Source: CAWGCA01 sp963820955
GTDB lineage: Bacteria; Pseudomonadota; Gammaproteobacteria; Chromatiales; Chromatiaceae
Assembly: GCA_963820955.1 (NCBI GenBank)
Contig: CAWGCA010000048.1
Span: 62,001 to 126,000, forward strand
DNA: 64,000 bases
Reading direction: 5' to 3'
Every line of letters starts with the position of its first letter. The stretch's first letter is position 1. The notes under the pieces were generated by a model. The model was not told the DNA's origin. It saw only the letters and a program-made list of their open reading frames with translations, and made no database searches. Both the position numbers and the translations under genes were made by a program. Shown piece by piece: positions 54,325 to 63,564 of this stretch.

Positions 54325-56531
54325 CCTACCTGGATATCCGCCCTGGGTGTCTGACCGTCCGCTATCAGGTTCAGTTGTTGTTCCAGGGGCAGAGGTATCC
54401 CCAGGCCATACCCCTGGCCATAATCGACACCCATTTCATGTAGTAACTGCGCAATGGCTGGCGTTTCCACCCACTCGGCGACCGTCTGCAGACCCAGGGC
54501 GTGACCTACCTGGTTGATCGCCGAAACCATGGCCCTGGATACAGGGTCGTGCACGATCTCTTTGACAAAAGCACCATCGATCTTCAGCCAGTCCACATCC
54601 AGATTTTTCAGATAGTTGAAGGAACTGAGTCCGGTACCGAAGTCATCCAGTGAGAACCTGCAGCCCAGCTTCCGCAAAGCGGCAATCAGACTCTGTGCGG
54701 CTTGGAGATTGGCGATGGCCGCCGATTCCGTGATCTCAAAACAGATGCTGGAGGCCGGAGCCGAGCAATCCTGTACTCGCTGCTCCAGGAAATGTTGGAA
54801 TCCCTCATCACTCAACGACTGGCCCGAGAGATTGAGGGAAAAAGAGTATTGCTCACCCCCCGCCAGCGGCCAGTGGGAATCCAGCAGTTCAAGGGCCCTG
54901 CTGATCACCCAGCGATCGATTGCCGGCATAAGGTCGAAATGCTCGGCCGCAGGAAGAAAGACACCCGGGGACAACAGCTGCCCCTCTTCGTCCTTCATAC
55001 GCAGCAGCACCTCAAAATGGTTCTCCCCATCCTCCGGGTTCAGTGGTTTGATCGGCTGGCAGTAAAGCAGAAAACGGTCTTCCCGCAGCGCGGCCTGGAT
55101 CCGACTGACCCAATGCATCTGGTCCCGCCGTCGCAGCAGATCGAGATCATTCGACTCGAACACCTGCAATTGGTTTCTGCCACGTTCTTTGGCAGCGCGG
55201 CAGGCCGCTTCCACAGCGCTCAGCACGCTGGCGCTCGAATCCGTTTCCGCGCCAAGCGGGGCAACACCGATGCTGGCGCTTACCTCGTAGGTCTTTCCTT
55301 CCCATTCAAACAGTTCGTTGCTGATGTTCTCACGGATGGTTCGGGCAATTCGGGAGGCCACCTCCAACGGGCAGTTTTCCAGCAGCACACCGAACTCATC
55401 GCCGCCGATTCTCGCCACCAGATCCCGATCGCGTACCTCGTCCTGAATTATGCCGCCGATCCGCCGGATCAGTTCATCCCCCGCCTCCCGGCCACTGACA
55501 TCATTGATGACCTGCAATCGGTCAAGGTCGATGTTCAGGATCGCGTGTCTGTATCCTTTGATTTGGGCCTGGGACAACGCCTCCCGCACGCCGGATTCGT
55601 AGCTTTGAATGTTCTCTAAACCGGTCAGCGCATCGAAACTGGCCTGAACTACCTTGGCTGCCTTTTTCGCCAACACCTGGACCAGGTTGCGGTCACTGTT
55701 GGTAAAATCCGGTTTCCGATGATGATTCAGGATGCTGAAAGACCCCATCACGTCTCTTTCCCCACCCATCACCGGAACGGAGATCAGCTTGTATGGGATC
55801 TCCGGACAGAGCTGATAACGCAAGGGGTCGGACAGCTCGTTGAGCACCACCGCCTGCTGGTTCTCTTTCAGCTGCTGAAAGAACGGGCCTTTGAGGGCCG
55901 ACAACACGGTTTGACGCTCAGCAATGGAGTCAAAGCGATCGGTATCGTAGAAAGTAAGGCGCTTGGCCGGCAAAACCAGAGCGACCATCCCTACGTCAAG
56001 GAAGGTACTGCAACTGCGCACCAGTTCCTGCAGCATATCCTGTCCGGCAGCGGATTGAGTCACCTGATCGTCCGCCTCGTAGACCAGATTAAGCTCTTCG
56101 TACCGCTCTGTCAGTTCATCGGCCATCTTTCCGAGTTCGGCGGTCAGGCTGTATTCCTGCTCCATGCAGGCTACAACGGCCTTCAGTACATCGCCCACTG
56201 CCGCATCTTTCTGGCCACTGCCGGGAGCGGCCTCCAGGCCCAGGGTGATCAGCCCCACTGGCTGCCCCATTATGTCGAGCACCCCTAGACTATGGAGCAG
56301 GGTGCCGTCACCCAGTCTTCGGCTCTGAATCTCGGCTGCACCACCATCGTTCGATCCTGCCGGCAGCAAACCCTCGATCTGATCCAAACTGCCGCCGCGG
56401 TAGACGCCATCTTTCCACAACAACTGTCCGCCCTGATCATGTACGTTAATGAACGTCAGGCCTGGCAACAGACTGCGCAACAATCGAGCGTAGTTTTTGT
56501 AACTTAGCAGCCCGATTGTCCCCTCACTCAT
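54321..56531 (-). CDS. GAF-GGDEF-EAL c-di-GMP enzyme
   Basis: 736 residues. N-terminal sensory part, GAF-like domain about 160-305 (MLQELVRSCSTFLDVGMVAL, LISVPVMGGERDVMGSFSIL), GGDEF domain with ARIGGDEFGVLL and an RxxD inhibition site (RDRD) just before it, and a C-terminal EAL domain: EVL in HFEVLLRMKD, FEITESAA, SLDDFGTGLSSFNYLKNL and WLKIDGAFVKEI. Both catalytic halves look complete, so it could make or break c-di-GMP. It begins the STAS-ATPase end of the cluster and is overlapped by the ATPase start. Confidence 0.94.
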   Translation of the reverse strand: MSEGTIGLLSYKNYARLLRSLLPGLTFINVHDQGGQLLWKDGVYRGGSLDQIEGLLPAGSNDGGAAEIQSRRLGDGTLLHSLGVLDIMGQPVGLITLGLEAAPGSGQKDAAVGDVLKAVVACMEQEYSLTAELGKMADELTERYEELNLVYEADDQVTQSAAGQDMLQELVRSCSTFLDVGMVALVLPAKRLTFYDTDRFDSIAERQTVLSALKGPFFQQLKENQQAVVLNELSDPLRYQLCPEIPYKLISVPVMGGERDVMGSFSILNHHRKPDFTNSDRNLVQVLAKKAAKVVQASFDALTGLENIQSYESGVREALSQAQIKGYRHAILNIDLDRLQVINDVSGREAGDELIRRIGGIIQDEVRDRDLVARIGGDEFGVLLENCPLEVASRIARTIRENISNELFEWEGKTYEVSASIGVAPLGAETDSSASVLSAVEAACRAAKERGRNQLQVFESNDLDLLRRRDQMHWVSRIQAALREDRFLLYCQPIKPLNPEDGENHFEVLLRMKDEEGQLLSPGVFLPAAEHFDLMPAIDRWVISRALELLDSHWPLAGGEQYSFSLNLSGQSLSDEGFQHFLEQRVQDCSAPASSICFEITESAAIANLQAAQSLIAALRKLGCRFSLDDFGTGLSSFNYLKNLDVDWLKIDGAFVKEIVHDPVSRAMVSAINQVGHALGLQTVAEWVETPAIAQLLHEMGVDYGQGYGLGIPLPLEQQLNLIADGQTPRADIQVG

Positions 56532-56919
56532 CCTGATTCTCCCTGTTGCAGGGGTCTTTCGCGAAGTACTCGTTCAGCATTGATATCAATCTGCGAATGC
56601 TGACCGGTTTTTCCAGAAACATTAGATTGTCAATCTGACGGGACCACTCGCGATGCTCGATTTCCGTTCTTGAAGTGAGCACAAATATCAGGAAACACCG
56701 CCCTGGCATCTCCTGCTGGATGCGGCGGCACAACTCCTCTCCCGACATCCGCGGCATCTGAATATCTGTAATCAGTACATCGGGATGGGATTGCTGCAGT
56801 TTTTCCAGCGCCGCTTCACCGTGAAGGACAGTCTCCACTAGATAACCCGACCGCTCCAGGGACTGTTTCAACACCCGGGACACATGGGGTTCATCATCGG
56901 CGATCAATATCTTTTTCAT
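56524..56919 (-). CDS. Stand-alone response regulator (REC domain)
   Basis: 131 residues, only a receiver domain: acidic pair in LIADDEPHVSR, phospho-Asp in DVLITDIQMPRMSGEEL, Thr/Ser in LTSRTEIE, Lys in FLEKPVSIRR. No output domain, so it acts by protein contact, probably with the GGDEF-EAL protein or the pilus ATPase. Overlaps kinase and GGDEF-EAL genes (4 and 8 bases). Confidence 0.95.
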   Translation of the reverse strand: MKKILIADDEPHVSRVLKQSLERSGYLVETVLHGEAALEKLQQSHPDVLITDIQMPRMSGEELCRRIQQEMPGRCFLIFVLTSRTEIEHREWSRQIDNLMFLEKPVSIRRLISMLNEYFAKDPCNRENQDE

Positions 56920-58763
56920 GCCGACACCGCGTAGGGCAAAACGTCCGAGCCTTTGTTCAACCGAATAACAAAGCTACTGCCCTTCCCCGGCGTACTCTCC
57001 AGCTTGAGTTCAGCGTGATGCAGCTGAACAATCTGCTGGACCAGCGGCAATCCCAGGCCATGTCCAGTCTGCGCCCTCACCTGCTCGTCATCCGAGCGAT
57101 AAAATTTATCGAAAATGGCTGCCTGCTCTTTTGGCGCTATACCAATCCCGTTATCGCGGACACTCACCTCGATCTCGTTCTCCGTCTCCCGGGCCTCAAG
57201 GGTTACCGTTCCACCGGGCCGGTTGTATTTGATCGCATTGGTGAGCAGATTATTGACCGCGATTCGCAACAGATCTTTGTCCACGAATACCGCGCTCATC
57301 TCTCTCGGCAGATCCAGCTGAAACTTCAGATCCCGCCCGCGACCACTCTGCGTCACGTTACTGAACGCGTCCTCCAGCAGATCACTAAGCCTGATCCGCT
57401 GTCGGTTGAGTTGCATCCCGCCCATCTCGACCCGGGTGATCGCGAGCAGGTTATTGATCAAGGTCGACAGGCGCTCCACTTCATCGTGGATCACGTTTGT
57501 CGCCTCAATTCGAAATTCCTCAGCCTCTCCCTCCTCTCCGAGCAGGGATTCGCTGTACATGGCCAGAACGTTGAGCGGAGTCTTCAGTTCATGGGCCACC
57601 TGAGCCACAAACTCGCCTCGGTTGTTACGGGCGACCTGCTCTTCGGTAACATCTCGAAACAGGATCAACGTACCGAGCAGTTCGCTCTCATCCCGGGGGG
57701 AGAACAGCGGATAGGCATTCATCTCCAGGGTTTTATCCGGGCTGTGAGTCGGGCTCAAGCACAGGGGCTCGGTACTGAATCCCCCGCCGCTACTGCCTTC
57801 GTAGCGGGCCAGATAGGTCAGTATTTTCGGGTTGTCACACCACTCGCTCGGCCGATGGCCGATCACCTGCTCACCGTCAACGCCGAGCAATGCCTCGAGT
57901 TTCGAGTTGCTATAACTGGCCAAACCCGACTGATCCAGTACCACCACTGCCTCGGGTAGGGTCTGAAGCACGACTTCAACCCTGGATTGCCTGTAGGAGA
58001 GCAGTTTGGTGGAGGTGACAAGCCCGTTCTGCTCCTGTTCGAGCTGATGAATCCGCTGCCGGGCCAGATCGACAAAACTGTTGAACCGCCCCATGAACTC
58101 GCTCAATTCACCGCTCGCATTCAACTCAAGCTTGGCAAACCCCCCCTCGCTGATCAGTTCCTCAACTTTTCTGCTGGCCTGCTGCAGGGGACGAACCTCC
58201 CGCCGCATTAAAAAATAGAACAGCGGGGTCAGCAGAAAGATCGGTAACGCGAGGGACGCAAAAAAGGGCATCTGCTGATAGCTTACCCCTCCGCCCGGTT
58301 TGAAGTAGCCAAGCCGAACATAGCCGTTTAACTCTCCGCCGGAAAACACTGGGGCATGAAACTCGATAAAAGGGCGCCCATCGTTTCCTGGCTGCAGGAT
58401 TCTTTCCCCCAGCCAGGAGGATGGCTCCCTGGGAAGGGGGCCGGGGGGAATAATGACACCTGGAGCAGAAACTGTGGTTTCCGGCCTTCCTCGAATATCG
58501 ACCACGGCCCCGTAGGCAAAATCAGGATCGTTCTGGCTCTCGCGCATGATCTGCAGCGGCCCCTGCCGTCCGTTGGAAAGAACCAGCTGTTCCCACGACA
58601 TCCCACCCAGCAGGCGCACCAGACCAATTCCATGCGCCCTGATCTGCGACTCTCTCGACTCCTGCTGGTAGCCGAACAGCAGCACGACGATCACCCCGAT
58701 CACCACGAGAGAGGCAAAAATCATGGTCAGACCCGATCGCTCGTTTCGGAACGGAAGCTTCAC
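56916..58763 (-). CDS. Membrane sensor histidine kinase
   Basis: 615 residues: N-terminal helix (LTMIFASLVVIGVIVVLLFGY), a periplasmic domain of about 130 residues, second helix (MPFFASLALPIFLLTPLFYFLM), HAMP-like and PAS domains (VLDQSGLASYSNSKLEALLGV), HisKA with phospho-His in VAHELKTPLNVLAMYSESLL, and HATPase motifs (NNLLTNAIKYNRPGG, VRDNGIGIAPKEQ, GHGLGLPLVQQI). GTG start. First gene of the 16-kb leftward cluster. Confidence 0.94.
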   Translation of the reverse strand: MKLPFRNERSGLTMIFASLVVIGVIVVLLFGYQQESRESQIRAHGIGLVRLLGGMSWEQLVLSNGRQGPLQIMRESQNDPDFAYGAVVDIRGRPETTVSAPGVIIPPGPLPREPSSWLGERILQPGNDGRPFIEFHAPVFSGGELNGYVRLGYFKPGGGVSYQQMPFFASLALPIFLLTPLFYFLMRREVRPLQQASRKVEELISEGGFAKLELNASGELSEFMGRFNSFVDLARQRIHQLEQEQNGLVTSTKLLSYRQSRVEVVLQTLPEAVVVLDQSGLASYSNSKLEALLGVDGEQVIGHRPSEWCDNPKILTYLARYEGSSGGGFSTEPLCLSPTHSPDKTLEMNAYPLFSPRDESELLGTLILFRDVTEEQVARNNRGEFVAQVAHELKTPLNVLAMYSESLLGEEGEAEEFRIEATNVIHDEVERLSTLINNLLAITRVEMGGMQLNRQRIRLSDLLEDAFSNVTQSGRGRDLKFQLDLPREMSAVFVDKDLLRIAVNNLLTNAIKYNRPGGTVTLEARETENEIEVSVRDNGIGIAPKEQAAIFDKFYRSDDEQVRAQTGHGLGLPLVQQIVQLHHAELKLESTPGKGSSFVIRLNKGSDVLPYAVSA

Positions 58764-59066
58764 CCGTCGTAGCCTTTTGCCCGCACTAGTTTTGTCGATT
58801 CATACACCCCTCTCTTGGCGGCGATATCCAGGGAATCTTGAACAGCATGGCGGTCAGCCGGTCGGGTCGACGCTTCTCCGGTGGCGAGTACAATTGGTCG
58901 GATCGGGAAAATGCCGTTCTGTAAATTTATCGCCAGAGAGAGGAGATAGGGAGTGTTTCGACGGCGCTTCCCTGCGCTATTTTCCGCCGGGAGGGACTTG
59001 ACCGGACAAACAGTGACACAACCGAATCAAGGCATAGAAAAATCGATAGGAAAAAACGTTGTAGGC

Positions 59067-59084
59067 CATTGAGAATTCTCAATG
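59067..59084. repeat. Perfect 18-bp palindrome
   Basis: CATTGAGAATTCTCAATG, perfectly symmetric with no spacer. It resembles an operator for a dimeric regulator or the stem of an RNA hairpin just before AGGAGG (59089-59094). It does not match the 7-1-7 Fur box geometry. Confidence 0.85.
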
Positions 59085-59191
59085 ACCTAGGAGGGATCGT
59101 CGTGATCTATTGGAATCAACGACTGGCGGGGAACAGACGAAAGCAGTATCGAAGTAGGGCCTGCTCCCCGTCGGTCGGCTCCTCCTTTGGT

Positions 59192-59220
59192 GGCCGCACC
59201 CCTTTCGCGGCCTTATTTTT
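59192..59220 (+). terminator. Plus-strand rho-independent terminator
   Basis: Stem GGCCGC/GCGGCC (59192-59197 and 59207-59212) with a nine-base loop followed by TTATTTTT. The T tract is on the plus strand only, so it ends a rightward transcript for which no gene is recognised; the flanking genes both read leftward. Confidence 0.8.
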
Positions 59221-59232
59221 CCGATAGATCGG

Positions 59233-60312
59233 TTACTGCACCTTTAGGCGCGATGGCAAGATATCCTTCATCTTAGCCGCCATCTGGCGCAACAGTTTTT
59301 CCGTGCTCACCCAGTCGATGCATGCGTCAGTGACCGAAATCCCGTATTGCAGCTGGGAAAGATCCGCCGGTATCGACTGGTTGCCGGCATATAGATTGCT
59401 TTCCAGCATGATACCGATGAGGGATCTGTTCCCCTCCAGCACCTGATTGACCACGTTGTCTGCTACCAGGGGCTGCAGTTCAGGCTGTTTGTCGGAATTA
59501 CCGTGGCTACAGTCGACCATGATGTTTTCTGGCAACCCGGCCTTACGCAACGCCTCTTCACACAGGGTAACGTGCACTGAGTCATAATTCGGCTTGCCAT
59601 TTCCCCCACGCAGGATAACGTGGCCGCAGACGTTGCCCCGCGTCTGGATGACGGTCGCCTGACCATCCTGATTAATACCGAGAAAGCTATGCGGCCGGGA
59701 TACCGATTGCAGGGCGTTGATTGCCACCATCAAACCGCCATCTGTCCCGTTCTTGAAACCCACCGGCATGGAGAGCCCCGACGCCATCTCCCGATGGGTC
59801 TGGGATTCTGTGGTGCGAGCCCCGATCGCCGCCCAGGAAAAGAGGTCCGCCAGATACTGTGGGCTGATGGGGTCCAGAGCCTCGGTTGCCACCGGTAGGC
59901 CGATGTCTGCCAGCCACAGCAATAGCTCCCGGGCCTTGTTCAGGCCCTCCTCGATATGAAAGGAATCATCCATTTGCGGATCGTTGATCAATCCTTTCCA
60001 GCCGACCGTGGTCCGGGGTTTCTCGAAATAGATACGCATGACGACAAACAGGGTGTCACTCAGTTCATCATGCAGCGCCTTCAAGCGCCGGGCGTACTCC
60101 TTGGCCGCCTCCACATCGTGGATAGAGCAGGGGCCGGTCACTACCAGAAACCGGGGATCCTTCCGTTTCATGATATCGCGGATGATCTGACGGCCGGCCC
60201 AGACTGTTGTTTCACCCTTCTCCGGGATCGGCAGCCTGCGCTTCAGTTCCGCCGGTGAGATCAGTACCCGTTCAGCGGCGACATTGGTATCGTTTAAATT
60301 GTTTTTGCTCAT
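59233..60312 (-). CDS. Class I 3-deoxy-7-phosphoheptulonate synthase (AroF/G/H type)
   Basis: 359 residues. Motifs of the E. coli-type class I enzyme: LVVTGPCSIHDVEAAKEYA, MRIYFEKPRTTVGWKGLINDP, SWAAIGARTTESQTHREMAS, VGFKNGTDGG, HVILRGGNGKPNYD and VDCSHGNSDKQ. First step of the shikimate pathway, same reaction as the class II enzyme at 41.4-42.8 kb but an unrelated sequence subclass. Feedback inhibitor type cannot be told from the sequence by eye. Confidence 0.97.
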   Translation of the reverse strand: MSKNNLNDTNVAAERVLISPAELKRRLPIPEKGETTVWAGRQIIRDIMKRKDPRFLVVTGPCSIHDVEAAKEYARRLKALHDELSDTLFVVMRIYFEKPRTTVGWKGLINDPQMDDSFHIEEGLNKARELLLWLADIGLPVATEALDPISPQYLADLFSWAAIGARTTESQTHREMASGLSMPVGFKNGTDGGLMVAINALQSVSRPHSFLGINQDGQATVIQTRGNVCGHVILRGGNGKPNYDSVHVTLCEEALRKAGLPENIMVDCSHGNSDKQPELQPLVADNVVNQVLEGNRSLIGIMLESNLYAGNQSIPADLSQLQYGISVTDACIDWVSTEKLLRQMAAKMKDILPSRLKVQ

Positions 60313-60504
60313 AATGTAGTGATCGATTCATCGCCGACGATCAAACCTGGCGGTTGTCTCTATGGCGCGGCCTGTTGCCAGTATCTATCAATAGGATAGA
60401 GCTAAAATTCATTCTACCAGAAGCCCCAGGGATAACTGCACGGAACGCCGCCCCAGCCCTGTTATTTCAAACAGGAAACATATCCAAGGCTGTTAGCCCT
60501 CGCT

Positions 60505-60981
60505 TCAGATGTGATGGCTGAATTCCCCGCGCTCCGCTGTTGCCATCAGTTCATGAAACTGTTCTCCGCTGACCCGGACCAGATGCTGGTGATCCCCAGC
60601 CTCAAAATAGACCTCCTGCTGCCTGCCGAGACTAGTGGTGGGGTCCCAGATGGTGGTTACGCCATAAGCCGGGCCGATCGGCGGCACGGCCCCGGTTTCA
60701 CAGTCGGGGAAGAGTGAGCTCACTTCCGACTCCGTTGACAATTCTACTTTCTGGTTCAATAACTTATGCAGGGTCTCCAGTTCCACATGATAGTCGGAGG
60801 GCAGCACGACCAGCAGAAACCCCTGAGCATCCTTGACCACTACCCCCTTCGCCAACGCATCTCCCGGGACGTGGGCCTTTTCTGCCGTCTCCATACTGGA
60901 AGCGGTATGCGGATGTTTGAACAGCCGATAGCTGGTCTCTTGCTGCTGCAGATAGTCCTTCAGTTTTTTTGCAATAGCCAT
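60505..60981 (-). CDS. YbaK/aminoacyl-tRNA deacylase domain protein
   Basis: 158 residues from the ATG giving MAIAKKLKDYLQQQ; a longer reading to 61002 adds 7 residues. YbaK/ProX fold: YRLFKHPHTASSMETAEKAHVPGDALAKGVVV (parts), FLLVVLPSDYHVEL and AVPPIGPAYGVTTIWDPT. Members hydrolyse mischarged tRNA. Exact tRNA target not predictable here. Confidence 0.9.
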   Translation of the reverse strand: MAIAKKLKDYLQQQETSYRLFKHPHTASSMETAEKAHVPGDALAKGVVVKDAQGFLLVVLPSDYHVELETLHKLLNQKVELSTESEVSSLFPDCETGAVPPIGPAYGVTTIWDPTTSLGRQQEVYFEAGDHQHLVRVSGEQFHELMATAERGEFSHHI

Positions 60982-61181
60982 GATATTCCCGATAGTCTGC
61001 AAAATTTAGTAGGGTACTTCGAATTTTTTGAAATTCCCTGGTTAAGAGTAATACTTCCTATCAGGGTCGGCAAACCATGGTCCAGACCAAACACCCGCCC
61101 CGCTTGGCATCAAGAGGGCTTCAGTTGCGCCTGTTTACCGGGAACGATCCCGCTGCCGAACACCAGACAAGCCTTCACCGC

Positions 61182-61871
61182 TCAGGTAGGCCCCCCATCG
61201 GGCATCCTCAACCCGGCAGCAACCATGGCTTCGGGTGAAGGTGGATCCAGATGGGGAATGAAGCCAAGCAGGGGGGCGGGAATACGCTGCTGAAGAGTGG
61301 CCAGGTTGTCACGGGGTTCCCGCATCGAGGGGTCCGACAGATTGGCCACCCAACCGGCAAGCTCCGCCCCGGCCATCTCTATCGCCTCGGCACTGAGAAG
61401 GCCGTGGTTGATGCAACCCAAGCGCAGCCCGACCACCAGAATCACCGGCAGATTCAGTGCCACCGCCAGGTCGGAGACCGCAAACCGCGACGACAGCGGG
61501 ACCCGCCAACCCCCAACCCCTTCTACCAGCACATAGTCCGCCTGCCGGGCCAGTTCCCGGTAGCAGGCTTCGATCCGGCCCAAATCCATCTCCACTCCGG
61601 CCTGGGCGGCGGCCAGATGGGGAGCGATGGGGGGGGCGAAGGCATAAGGATTTACCAGCTCATAGTCAACGCAGACAGAGGCCTGTTGCTGAATCCGCAG
61701 GGCATCTGCGTTGCGCAGACCGTCAACCGTCTGCTCCGACCCGGAGGCGATGGGTTTCATCCCAAGCACAGAGTAGCCCGACGACTGCAGTCGCCGCATC
61801 AGACCCAGGGTAATCTCTGTCTTACCACAATCTGTGTCCGTGCCGGTGACGAAATATCCTCTGCACCCCAT
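61182..61871 (-). CDS. bioD: Dethiobiotin synthetase
   Basis: 229 residues. P-loop YFVTGTDTDCGKTEIT, VLGMKPIASGSE, VEGVGGWRVPLSSRFAVSDLA. It closes the ureido ring of dethiobiotin with CO2 and ATP. Last gene of the biotin run bioF-bioH-bioC-bioD. Confidence 0.97.
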   Translation of the reverse strand: MGCRGYFVTGTDTDCGKTEITLGLMRRLQSSGYSVLGMKPIASGSEQTVDGLRNADALRIQQQASVCVDYELVNPYAFAPPIAPHLAAAQAGVEMDLGRIEACYRELARQADYVLVEGVGGWRVPLSSRFAVSDLAVALNLPVILVVGLRLGCINHGLLSAEAIEMAGAELAGWVANLSDPSMREPRDNLATLQQRIPAPLLGFIPHLDPPSPEAMVAAGLRMPDGGPT

Positions 61872-61913
61872 TTACCTCAGTCGTCCTTTATTGCAGATCA
61901 CGGTTTGACGAAT

Positions 61914-62789
61914 TCATGACCGCTGCGCCCCGACCCGGCCGATGCGGTCGATAGGTACCCGAACCCCCCCCGCCTCATGGCGCTGCTCCGGGGCCCAGGC
62001 GTGGCCATAGACCACTTCGTAGCTGGCTGGAAGCCGGCCGCCGATGCGGAATCGCTCATAAGCCGCCTCCATCGCCTGCAGGCGCCCCTTCCCCGTGAGC
62101 CCACGAGGGCGCCCCTGAGTGACATTATGGGCACCCAATACTTTTAAGTCGCGCATAAGGCCAGCTACCTTGTCATAGGTCAGGGTCATCCGGTCGACGT
62201 CGATTACCGGGTCACCAAAGCGGGCACGCACCAGGGCGTCTCCCACATCGTGCATATCCGGAAAGCCACTCACATGGCTATTCCCATCCACCTCGGACCA
62301 GGCGGCCCGCAACTCCTTGAGCGTATCCGGACCAAAGGTGGTAAACATCAGCAGGCCTCCCGGTTTCAACACCCGCAGCAGTTCCTTGAAGGCCTGTTCC
62401 AGATCATTGCTCCACTGCAGGGAGGCGTTGGAGTAGATGAGATCGACACTGCCGCTCCTCAGTGGCAGCTGCTCCAGATCGGCGCAGAGGCAGCGCGGGC
62501 GGTGCAGCCAGCCACCGCGCCGACGGGCCTTCAACAGCATGGGAAAGGCAAAATCCAGCGCCAGTATACGCGCCCTGCGATAGCGTCTAGCCAGCTCCAC
62601 TGCGGCCACCCCGGTACCTGCGCCCAGATCCAGGATCACATCCGGCTGCAGCCTTACCAGTGCCAGACGCTCCATCATCCGCTGACCAATCTCCCGCTGC
62701 AGCACCGCTACCTCGTCATAGTGTTCCGCCGCCCGGGAGAAGGCGCGGCGGACCTGCTGCTTATCAATCGCGGTTAGGGTCTCAGCCAC
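61914..62789 (-). CDS. bioC: Malonyl-ACP O-methyltransferase BioC
   Basis: 291 residues from a GTG start (preceded by GGGG) overlapping bioH by 8 bases. The start VAETLTAIDKQQVRRAFSRA matches the family. SAM motif VILDLGAGTGVAAVELARRY, LPLRSGSVDLIYSNASLQW and LRVLKPGGLLMFTTFGPDTL. It methylates malonyl-ACP to prime pimelate synthesis. Confidence 0.96.
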   Translation of the reverse strand: MAETLTAIDKQQVRRAFSRAAEHYDEVAVLQREIGQRMMERLALVRLQPDVILDLGAGTGVAAVELARRYRRARILALDFAFPMLLKARRRGGWLHRPRCLCADLEQLPLRSGSVDLIYSNASLQWSNDLEQAFKELLRVLKPGGLLMFTTFGPDTLKELRAAWSEVDGNSHVSGFPDMHDVGDALVRARFGDPVIDVDRMTLTYDKVAGLMRDLKVLGAHNVTQGRPRGLTGKGRLQAMEAAYERFRIGGRLPASYEVVYGHAWAPEQRHEAGGVRVPIDRIGRVGAQRS

Positions 62790-63564
62790 TATCCCCTGCC
62801 CCCAGAAAGGCCTTGACTAGCTCTAGGCTGGTGCCCGGATGAGACAAAAACGGCACATGGGCACAACCCTTTAGCACTTTGATCTCCGACTGAGGTATGC
62901 CAAGCGCCACCAACTCTTGACCCACAGCCGCCGGTGTCAGGGTATCCCGTTCACCGAGCAGCCACAGACTGGGCACCTGCAACCCCGGTATCCGCGCCCT
63001 CAGATCCACTGTTCTCAGCAACTCCAGACCCTGTTGCAAGGCGGATGGATGGGGTTGCGGCCGCTGGACTATTTCTTGACGAAGCAGGCGCAGGGTCAAC
63101 CTCGCCTCCTCATCCCCTCGTACCTGCAGGGAGAGGAAACGCTCCAGGGTTTGCTGGTGATTCCGGGCCAGGGTCTCGGCGAACTGGCGCAACACCCCTT
63201 CCTCCATGGCGTGGGGCCAGTCTTCCGTTTTTACAAATCGTGGGCTGCTGGCCACCAGGACCAGTCGTCTGATGCGCTCCGGTGCCGCCAATCCCGCGCC
63301 CAGGGCCAATTGCCCGCCAAGCGACCAGCCGACCCAGTCGGCCTGCCGGGGCGCCGCCTCCAGACAGGCCGCTACCCAATCATCCAGCGAGTCCTGTGTC
63401 GAATCGTAGTCGCTAGCGCCGTGACCGGGCAGATCAATTGCCGTGACCCGGTGATGCCGGGCCAGCCGCGGCAGCCAGGGGGACCAGACAGCGGCGTTCA
63501 TCCCCCAGCCATGCAGCAGAACCAGATCCGGCCCACTCCCGGTCGTATGGCAGTGCAACTTCAT
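62782..63564 (-). CDS. bioH: Pimeloyl-ACP methyl ester carboxylesterase BioH
   Basis: 260 residues from the ATG at 63564 (MKLHCHTTGSGPDLVLLHGWGMN); a much longer frame to 63864 is a reading across bioF. Alpha/beta hydrolase with nucleophile Ser in WVGWSLGGQLAL, Asp in LLGERDTLTP and His in GCAHVPFLSHP. Overlaps bioF by ATGA. Confidence 0.96.
   Translation of the reverse strand: MKLHCHTTGSGPDLVLLHGWGMNAAVWSPWLPRLARHHRVTAIDLPGHGASDYDSTQDSLDDWVAACLEAAPRQADWVGWSLGGQLALGAGLAAPERIRRLVLVASSPRFVKTEDWPHAMEEGVLRQFAETLARNHQQTLERFLSLQVRGDEEARLTLRLLRQEIVQRPQPHPSALQQGLELLRTVDLRARIPGLQVPSLWLLGERDTLTPAAVGQELVALGIPQSEIKVLKGCAHVPFLSHPGTSLELVKAFLGAGDSG

Larger units (their letters stand above)
58764..59232. 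other. Gene-poor stretch between the kinase and aroF-type DAHP synthase
   Basis: 469 bases. The right part holds an 18-bp palindrome, a strong ribosome-site-like AGGAGG and a plus-strand terminator (listed separately); the left part should hold the promoter of the leftward signalling/pilus cluster. No recognised protein gene. A 41-residue plus-strand frame (59102-59227, GTG start) has a good ribosome site but runs through the terminator stem and has no recognisable features. Confidence 0.5.

Noticed and set aside
54702..57959. Plus-strand frames of about 190-314 codons over the GGDEF-EAL and kinase genes
   Set aside because: Antisense shadows without family motifs.
59067..59084. Fur box
   Set aside because: The palindrome lacks the central base and 7-1-7 arrangement of Fur sites.
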